A stretch of 12,165 nucleotides of DNA from JBEIDK01 sp040383485 (lineage in GTDB: Bacteria > Bacteroidota > Bacteroidia > UBA4408): NCBI GenBank assembly GCA_040383485.1, contig JBEIDK010000099.1, forward strand, positions 1 through 12,165, written 5' to 3'. The translations under genes were made by a program, and so were the position numbers. The number at the start of each line of letters is the position of its first letter. Position 1 is the stretch's first letter. Of this stretch, positions 7,273 through 12,165 are shown one piece after another. The notes beneath the pieces are model-generated. The model was given only the letters and a program-made list of their open reading frames with translations, was not told the DNA's origin and did not search any database.

Positions 7273-7820
7273 ATTTTGTAGAGTCTTTTAATTGAATAAT
7301 ACCTCTTATTTTTAAAACTTTATACTTAGTGAAAGATTGGTTACTTTCTAAGCCGTCTCCGAGAAGTATTTCTTTTGGAGTAGTAATTTTTACAAATACA
7401 TCACTATTAATTGTTTCTTTTTTTTGATTCCAAACAATATGTTCGGTATTTAATTTTTCTCCATTGCTATTGATGATTATCACATTTCCTTTAGCTTCTA
7501 GTACATCTTTATCATCATATTTTTATAGCATAGTTGGCGGTTAATTGTGTTTCTGGGTTTAACTGTTTGTTATAAAAATCAACATGAACTCCTTTTGGCA
7601 TGAGAGTAAACGGACGCTTTCCAACATAATGGTCAAGTTTTTTTGCTAGTAATCTGCCAGTTATGTTGCCAGAGTCAGAGTAAAAAATTTCAGCATCAGA
7701 TATAGATTCGACAGGAAATTTTTGCTTATCAGTTAAGAAGTTTACCTTTTTTATATCATTTTCACATGAACATAATAGAGAAGCAACACAGAAAAAAAAA
7801 ATACAATTTCTAAAATTCAT
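7265..7820 (-). pseudogene. lptC: lptC, LPS export periplasmic protein, interrupted by a one-base frameshift
   Basis: Reading from the ATG at 7820 gives 101 codons that end at TGA (7517-7515). Dropping one A from the A5 run on the minus strand (plus positions 7520-7524) joins this to the downstream frame and yields one continuous protein of 184 residues, a normal LptC length. The first part has a lipoprotein-type signal (LCSC, Cys19), then SDAEIFYSDSGNITGRLLAK. The second part has NVIIINSNGEKLNTEHIVWN and KITTPKEILLGDGLESNQ, typical of Bacteroidota LptC. LptC binds lipopolysaccharide in the periplasm and links the LptBFG ABC transporter to the LptA bridge. The start shares one base with the stop of the porin gene (TAATG), a sign of translational coupling. 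LPS export is usually essential, so a sequencing or assembly indel is more likely than true loss. Confidence 0.85.
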
Positions 7821-9121
7821 TAATCATATTTTTGCTTTAAAAACCAACGGTCATTTATTGTTAATGCAACAAATACAGAAAAATAATTTTCAAGCACTAA
7901 ATTATCTTTTTTTGTTCCTCTTTGCATCATTTCTAAACCAAGATTAATGGTTGAGAAACTTCTTTTTATTGGTAGTCCAAAACCAATTGAAACTGCTCTT
8001 TCATCTATTTTATTTCCCATTACGGAAAATGGATTTTGAACATACCTAGCGCCAACTCTATAACTTATGTTTTTAAAAAAATTATTATTTGAGCTATGTG
8101 AATTGTACTCGGCACCAAAAATATAAGTATTAGAATTGATTAAAATATTTGTATCGTCACCAAATTTAAATTGGCTCCAATTTGCTTTTTTGAACTCTAC
8201 ACCTATTTGCCAGTTATATTTGATGGTATAGGTTAAACCAAAACTCATTTTGCTAGGTAATGCAATTTTTATGTCAGATGATTTTATAAAAATACTATCT
8301 GCTGCAAAGTTACTTCTGGTGTAGTTAAATGTTTGCTTTACATTTTGTGAATTGATTGAGGATGAAAAATCATAACTACCACCTATGCTTAAATAGTTGT
8401 TATTAAAAAGTCTAAAGCTATGAAGGAACCCAGTATTGAATTGAAAACCATCATACACATTATTTTCTGTTACTATTTGATTGTAAAAACCATTATTAGC
8501 AAAATCAGTATAAATAATTCTATTAAATTTAGTGTTGTTTCCAAAAACATAAGAAACGCCTAACCCTAAAGAGAAATTTTCGGCCAATGAATCACTAAAC
8601 CATTTAAAAGGATTAATTCCATTACTCCAGACTAATTTATTCATGGAACCTATTCCATTAAAAGAATAATTAACCTCTCCAAATGAAGTTGGAATATTTT
8701 CTTTTTCTATCTCATAGCCTTGGCCATAAGTTGGCAATATACCTATACCACTTCCCCACCATTTTTTTATTGGGAATGAAATTTGGGCATAATTTAGTGC
8801 ACCATTGTTTGACCAATTTTTTTTTGTGCTCGTGATTTGTTGCTTTTCACTTAACTTAACTCCAACTTGAAAAGTAGTAAGTTTAGAATGATAAAATGTA
8901 GCTGGGTTATTAAATGTTGGAGACAATAGGCTTACAACTGCAACACCTAATCCGCCCTTACCCATATTTTCTGCAGTGCCATTATATATTGATTCGCCTA
9001 AGCCAAAATAAGAATATGATGACGAGGTAGTAACTGCTTGAGAAGTTAACTGCGCACTTGATTTCTCTGCAAAAAATAATAATATTAAAACTGAAAATAG
9101 AATTTGATGACGTTTTTTCAA
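7820..9121 (-). CDS. FadL-like outer-membrane beta-barrel protein
   Basis: The 433-residue protein has a signal peptide (about 1-23, SSAQ) and then alternating polar/hydrophobic strands rich in Gly, Asn, Tyr and Phe, as in a beta-barrel. The N-terminal part carries the pattern of FadL/TodX-type hydrophobic-compound porins: FGLGESIYNG (39-48), MGKGGLGVAV (53-62) and NNPATF (71-76), where small residues and the NPA turn mark the start of the barrel. Similar Bacteroidota proteins are found encoded between coaX and lptC, as here. It starts 7 bases after coaX and shares one base with lptC, so the three genes probably form one transcript. The position next to lptC suggests a link to outer-membrane lipid traffic, but the substrate cannot be read from the sequence. 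Confidence 0.78.
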   Translation of the reverse strand: MKKRHQILFSVLILLFFAEKSSAQLTSQAVTTSSSYSYFGLGESIYNGTAENMGKGGLGVAVVSLLSPTFNNPATFYHSKLTTFQVGVKLSEKQQITSTKKNWSNNGALNYAQISFPIKKWWGSGIGILPTYGQGYEIEKENIPTSFGEVNYSFNGIGSMNKLVWSNGINPFKWFSDSLAENFSLGLGVSYVFGNNTKFNRIIYTDFANNGFYNQIVTENNVYDGFQFNTGFLHSFRLFNNNYLSIGGSYDFSSSINSQNVKQTFNYTRSNFAADSIFIKSSDIKIALPSKMSFGLTYTIKYNWQIGVEFKKANWSQFKFGDDTNILINSNTYIFGAEYNSHSSNNNFFKNISYRVGARYVQNPFSVMGNKIDERAVSIGFGLPIKRSFSTINLGLEMMQRGTKKDNLVLENYFSVFVALTINDRWFLKQKYD

Positions 9122-9128
9122 AATGAGT

Positions 9129-9851
9129 TTAATTAATTTTTAAAGTTTTATTAAGTCCTATTAATACTAAATTTGGAACCGCAAATATGTTAAAATTCAA
9201 ATCTATTTGCAATTGTGATGCTCCCCCTCCAGTGAGAATAAATTCACAGTGTTCATATTTTTTTGAGTATTCTGAAACAATACTTGTAACCTCTGCCGCT
9301 GCACCATTTTGAACCCCGCTTTGTATTGAGCTTTTTGTATCGACTCCAATTAATTCTACTTTACTACTATTAGTACTCACCATAGGTAATTTATCAGTAA
9401 ACTGATGAAGTGCTTTATAGCGCATTGATAAACCGGGAGAAATTGCACCACCATGATAATTGTTATTTGAATCTACAAAATCATATTTGATACATGTACC
9501 AACATCAATACTGAGTACATTTTTATTAGGGAAAATAGAATTGGCACCGATAGCAGCAGCAAGTCTATCTTTGCCTAATGTTTCTGGTGTTTTATATAAG
9601 TTAGTAATAGGAATGATGGTGTTAACATTAAAAATAACTAATTGCGTTTTTTCATTTAAAAACCTTTCAATCGCGCCGTTATGTTTGACAACAGAACACA
9701 AAATTGATTTACGAATTTGAGAAAATTCCTTAAAAATATTTTCTAACTCTTGTACAGTCAAATTAGCAATGCTTATTTTCTTTAATAAGTTATCATTACT
9801 ATAAATAGCGCACTTTGCAGCAGTATTTCCTATGTCTATTATTAAATTCAA
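9129..9851 (-). CDS. coaX: Type III pantothenate kinase
   Basis: CoaX phosphorylates pantothenate, the first step of coenzyme A synthesis, in the cytoplasm; unlike type I enzymes it is not feedback-inhibited by CoA and needs a monovalent cation. The 240-residue protein has all the expected ASKHA-fold motifs: the phosphate-binding DIGNT (6-10), TLGKDRLAAA (91-100), DVGTCIKYD (116-124), GGAISPG (134-140), and the adenosine-side TGGGA (207-211). Length and order match the family. The ATG at 9851 gives an N-terminus that begins directly with the first strand (MNLIIDIGN). The gene leads the coaX, porin and lptC operon and is divergent from lipB across 53 bp. A weak minus-strand -7 candidate, TACCTTTA (9868-9861), would leave almost no leader. 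Confidence 0.95.
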   Translation of the reverse strand: MNLIIDIGNTAAKCAIYSNDNLLKKISIANLTVQELENIFKEFSQIRKSILCSVVKHNGAIERFLNEKTQLVIFNVNTIIPITNLYKTPETLGKDRLAAAIGANSIFPNKNVLSIDVGTCIKYDFVDSNNNYHGGAISPGLSMRYKALHQFTDKLPMVSTNSSKVELIGVDTKSSIQSGVQNGAAAEVTSIVSEYSKKYEHCEFILTGGGASQLQIDLNFNIFAVPNLVLIGLNKTLKIN

Positions 9852-9881
9852 TTTGGTAAATAAAGGTATTGATTAGTTTTG
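9852..9881 (+). promoter_or_regulatory. Bacteroidota-type promoter for lipB (TTTG, 18 bp, TAGTTTTG)
   Basis: A -33 element TTTG at 9852-9855 and an exact -7 element TAGTTTTG (TAnnTTTG) at 9874-9881 are separated by 18 bases, close to the usual spacing for the Bacteroidota primary sigma factor. Transcription would start near 9888, giving a leader of roughly 15-18 bases before the TTG start of lipB. This is the most complete promoter in the window. Confidence 0.6.
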
Positions 9882-9904
9882 TGCAAAAATTAAAACCTTA
9901 AGAA

Positions 9905-10624
9905 TTGCAAATTGATACAAAAGTAGAATATAGAAATTTAGGATTGATAGACTATAAAGCAGCATGGGACTATCAAGAAAAATTGTTTGCAGAAGTAATT
10001 GCAGAAAAATTAGCCTTTCGAGATTTAGTTCAAAAATTAGATAACAACTCTCGAATTACGAATAACTATTTGCTAATGTGCGAACATCCAAATGTATATA
10101 CACTTGGCAAGAGTGGTCAAGAAAATAATTTATTAATTAATGATTTATTTTTAAAATCAATAAACGCTACCTATTATAAAATTAATAGGGGTGGTGATAT
10201 AACATATCATGGACCCGGCCAAATAATTGGCTATCCCATTTTAAACTTAGATAATTTTTTTACCGATATTCATAAGTATTTAAGATACCTTGAGGAAATA
10301 ATTATATTAACTCTGGCAGACTTTGGCATAGTAGCGGGTAGAAATCCTAAATATACAGGCGTTTGGATAGAACCAGGAGTAGAAGGACTAGAAAGGAAAA
10401 TATGTGCGATGGGAGTAAGGTGTAGTAGGTGGGTAACAATGCACGGCTGGGCTTTAAATGTTAATACTGACCTAAATTATTTTAACCATATAGTTCCCTG
10501 TGGGATTATTGATAAACAAGTAACCTCAATTGAAAAGGAACTTGGAAAAAAAATTAACATTGTTGAGGTTGAAATTTTAATAAAAAAGCACTTCTCAAAC
10601 CTATTTCAATGCAAGCTTAGTTAA
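9905..10624 (+). CDS. lipB: Octanoyl-[acyl-carrier-protein]:protein N-octanoyltransferase
   Basis: LipB moves an octanoyl group from acyl carrier protein to a lysine on lipoyl domains (for example in pyruvate dehydrogenase or the glycine cleavage H protein); LipA then adds sulfur. The 239-residue protein carries RGGDITYHGPGQIIGYPI (95-112), GVWIEPG (152-158), RKICAMGVRCSRWVTMHGWA (164-183) with the catalytic Lys165, LNVNTDLNYFNHIVPCGI (184-201) with the catalytic Cys199, and VTSIEKELG. The start is TTG: a TAA lies in frame two codons before it, and the first internal ATG (residue 58) would remove conserved N-terminal sequence (NLGLIDYKAAWDYQ). The upstream promoter fits this start. The gene converges with the GH3-family gene, with 7 bases between the stops. 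Confidence 0.95.
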   Translation: MQIDTKVEYRNLGLIDYKAAWDYQEKLFAEVIAEKLAFRDLVQKLDNNSRITNNYLLMCEHPNVYTLGKSGQENNLLINDLFLKSINATYYKINRGGDITYHGPGQIIGYPILNLDNFFTDIHKYLRYLEEIIILTLADFGIVAGRNPKYTGVWIEPGVEGLERKICAMGVRCSRWVTMHGWALNVNTDLNYFNHIVPCGIIDKQVTSIEKELGKKINIVEVEILIKKHFSNLFQCKLS

Positions 10625-10634
10625 CTAATAGTTA
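10622..10634. repeat. 13-bp inverted repeat holding the stop codons of lipB and the GH3 gene
   Basis: TAACTA-A-TAGTTA is a perfect inverted repeat around one base. The TAA of lipB is 10622-10624 and the TAA of the minus-strand GH3 gene is its mirror (10634-10632). The single-base loop and AT-rich stem make an intrinsic terminator unlikely; the convergent genes may terminate against each other. Confidence 0.4.
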
Positions 10635-12158
10635 TTTTATGAACTCAATCCAATCAGTAAGAAATTCACCTTTGATTACTCTTGGAAACTTATTTTGTCC
10701 ACCACTTTTACCTTTACTATCTAAGAATGCTAGAAACAAATTTGCTGGTATAATTTTTATAAATATGTCTTTTAGAGCCGATTTGCGCTCTACTTTATAA
10801 TCATCATTTACCTCTGATAGTTTGTCATCAATAAGTTTTTTAACTACCTCTTCATTTGGCAAATCACCATTAACGCCAATATACCATTGATGAGCAAATA
10901 ATGAGTCATGTTTTATTCCTGAAACGCAATATTCAGGAATTGCTAAACTCAATGTTTCGGAAACATGCGAAATAGCTTGATTCATATTGTCTACGCTTAG
11001 GTGCTCACCAACAAGACTAATATAATGTTTAGTTCTACCAGTGATTATAATTTCGCAATTTTCTTTATCTACAAATTTAATTGTATCGCCAATTAAATAA
11101 CGCCAAGCCCCTGCATTGGTGCTCATTACTAGCGCATATTCTTTACCTTCCTGCACGCGTTCAATTGTAATGGCTTTGGCCTCAGGCTTAACTGTACCAT
11201 TAGCATCGAAGTTATCTTCATTAAATGGAATAAACTCATAAAAAATACCACTTCTTAATAACATTTTCATCCCCTTTTTATCTGGTCTATTATCATAAGC
11301 AATAAAACCTTCGGAAGCTAAATAATTTTCAATGTAAACAATATCACGCCCTAATAGCTTTTCAAAACCTTTTTTATATGGAGTAAATGCAACTCCTCCA
11401 TGCACAAAAACACTAAAGTTGGGCCAAATGTCATGAATGCTTTTGAGTTTATGATGTTGTACAATTTTTTCAACAATGATTTGAATCCAAGCCGGAACTC
11501 CCACTACAATACTTATATCCCAAGAAGGAGCATTTTCAACTATCATTTCAATTTTAGTAGCCCAGTCGCGCTCCTTTGCTATTTTTTTTCCTGGCTTGTA
11601 AAAACTTTGAAACCATGAAGGAATTTTTGCTGCTGTAATTCCACTTAAATCACCTTCGTAATAATTGCCAATATGAACTAAGTGAGAGCTGCCTCCAATC
11701 ATTAAAAACCCTTTATTAAGAACCCCTTCAGGAAGATTATACTTAGACAAGGAAAGAATTTGATTAACACTAGCGCGTTTAAAACTTCTTAAATATTCTT
11801 TTGTAATTGGCAGGTGCTTGCTTGCTGAACCTGAAGTACCACTGCTCAATGCAAAGTACTTCACACTTCCGGGCCAACATACATCCTCCTCATTATTCAA
11901 GCTTCTATACCACCATTCATTATGAATTTTATCATAATCAAAAATAGGAATAGTATCTTGAAACGTTTTTACAGGATTCTTAGAAAAATAAATATCATCA
12001 AATTGATAATGTTTGCCAAATGCAGTATTTCTTGACTTTCGAAGGTTACGTAACAATTGGTTTTTTTGAACACGTTTCGCGCTTCGGGATAATTTTATCT
12101 CTGGAATTGATTTTTTAATACCTACTACCCCTTGAAGGATAGAACCCATTAATGCCAT
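10632..12158 (-). CDS. GH3-family adenylate-forming enzyme (bacterial)
   Basis: The 508-residue protein belongs to the GH3 branch of adenylate-forming enzymes, whose plant members conjugate amino acids to plant hormones (auxin, jasmonate) through acyl-adenylates. It shows the ATP-binding motif SSGTSGSASK (105-114), YLASEGF (279-285) as the second motif, and WRYLIGD (352-358) as the third, plus the C-terminal GRTKHYISLVGEHLSVDNM (374-392) and KGKSGGQNKFPRVIKG (482-497). GVPAWIQ (220-226) and WPNFSVFVHGGVAFTPY (245-261) are also typical of the Bacteroidota version. Length matches the family and no signal peptide is present, so it is cytoplasmic. An in-frame TAG lies two codons before the ATG at 12158, which therefore is the first possible start. 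The bacterial substrate is unknown. Its promoter lies beyond the window. Confidence 0.92.
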   Translation of the reverse strand: MALMGSILQGVVGIKKSIPEIKLSRSAKRVQKNQLLRNLRKSRNTAFGKHYQFDDIYFSKNPVKTFQDTIPIFDYDKIHNEWWYRSLNNEEDVCWPGSVKYFALSSGTSGSASKHLPITKEYLRSFKRASVNQILSLSKYNLPEGVLNKGFLMIGGSSHLVHIGNYYEGDLSGITAAKIPSWFQSFYKPGKKIAKERDWATKIEMIVENAPSWDISIVVGVPAWIQIIVEKIVQHHKLKSIHDIWPNFSVFVHGGVAFTPYKKGFEKLLGRDIVYIENYLASEGFIAYDNRPDKKGMKMLLRSGIFYEFIPFNEDNFDANGTVKPEAKAITIERVQEGKEYALVMSTNAGAWRYLIGDTIKFVDKENCEIIITGRTKHYISLVGEHLSVDNMNQAISHVSETLSLAIPEYCVSGIKHDSLFAHQWYIGVNGDLPNEEVVKKLIDDKLSEVNDDYKVERKSALKDIFIKIIPANLFLAFLDSKGKSGGQNKFPRVIKGEFLTDWIEFIK

Positions 12159-12165
12159 AATCTAA

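Noticed and set aside
7265..7483. Separate 72-residue minus-strand gene starting at GTG 7483
   Set aside because: The GTG is an internal Val codon of LptC; the conserved LptC sequence continues upstream in the same frame to the frameshift, so this is a fragment, not an independent gene.
7515..7530. Programmed frameshift in lptC
   Set aside because: The shift needed is +1 in a run of only five A residues, with no visible stimulatory signal; LptC proteins are not known to need recoding. Kept as a remote option only.
9460..9720. Plus-strand 86-residue frame inside coaX
   Set aside because: It is antisense to strongly conserved CoaX motifs and has no independent support.
11400..11618. Plus-strand 72-residue frame inside the GH3 gene
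   Set aside because: It is antisense to conserved GH3 sequence and has no support of its own.

Overview
The window comes from an AT-rich member of the Bacteroidota, most likely uncultured; the genus cannot be read from the sequence. The support is a combination of features: a type IX secretion (T9SS) C-terminal sorting domain, a TPR/PD40/OmpA protein of the PorE-like kind, a DUF2723 membrane glycosyltransferase, a bacterial GH3-family adenylating enzyme with a typical Bacteroidota sequence, a coaX / FadL-like porin / lptC cluster, and promoter elements of the Bacteroidota form TAnnTTTG. Apart from the GC-richer repeat region at the left edge, the genes share the same low-GC codon use. I see no mobile element, CRISPR array or stable RNA gene.

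Layout, left to right. Positions 1-1088 (minus) hold the 5' part of a secreted protein with a carboxypeptidase-regulatory-like domain followed by a very long Ala/Lys/Glu coiled coil built from 120-bp tandem repeats; its 3' end lies outside the window. Positions 1252-3165 (minus) encode a DUF2723 glycosyltransferase-like membrane protein. A 61-bp divergent promoter region, centred on a perfect 12-bp palindrome, separates it from a tightly packed plus-strand operon at 3227-7272: a T9SS-sorted secreted protein, a polytopic membrane protein of unknown function, and a PorE-like protein. Its stop overlaps, tail to tail, the end of a minus-strand operon at 7265-9851, transcribed as coaX, a FadL-like outer-membrane protein, then lptC. 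lptC is interrupted by a one-base frameshift in an A5 run. lipB (9905-10624, plus) is divergent from coaX and starts at TTG. The GH3-family gene (10632-12158, minus) converges on lipB.

Two housekeeping themes are clear: coenzyme A and lipoate biosynthesis (coaX, lipB), and lipopolysaccharide export (lptC with a companion porin). The left half is devoted to the envelope and to secretion. The T9SS cargo, polytopic protein and PorE-like operon, divergent from a DUF2723 protein, is the best candidate for an undescribed functional unit, but this rests on gene order and domain content only.
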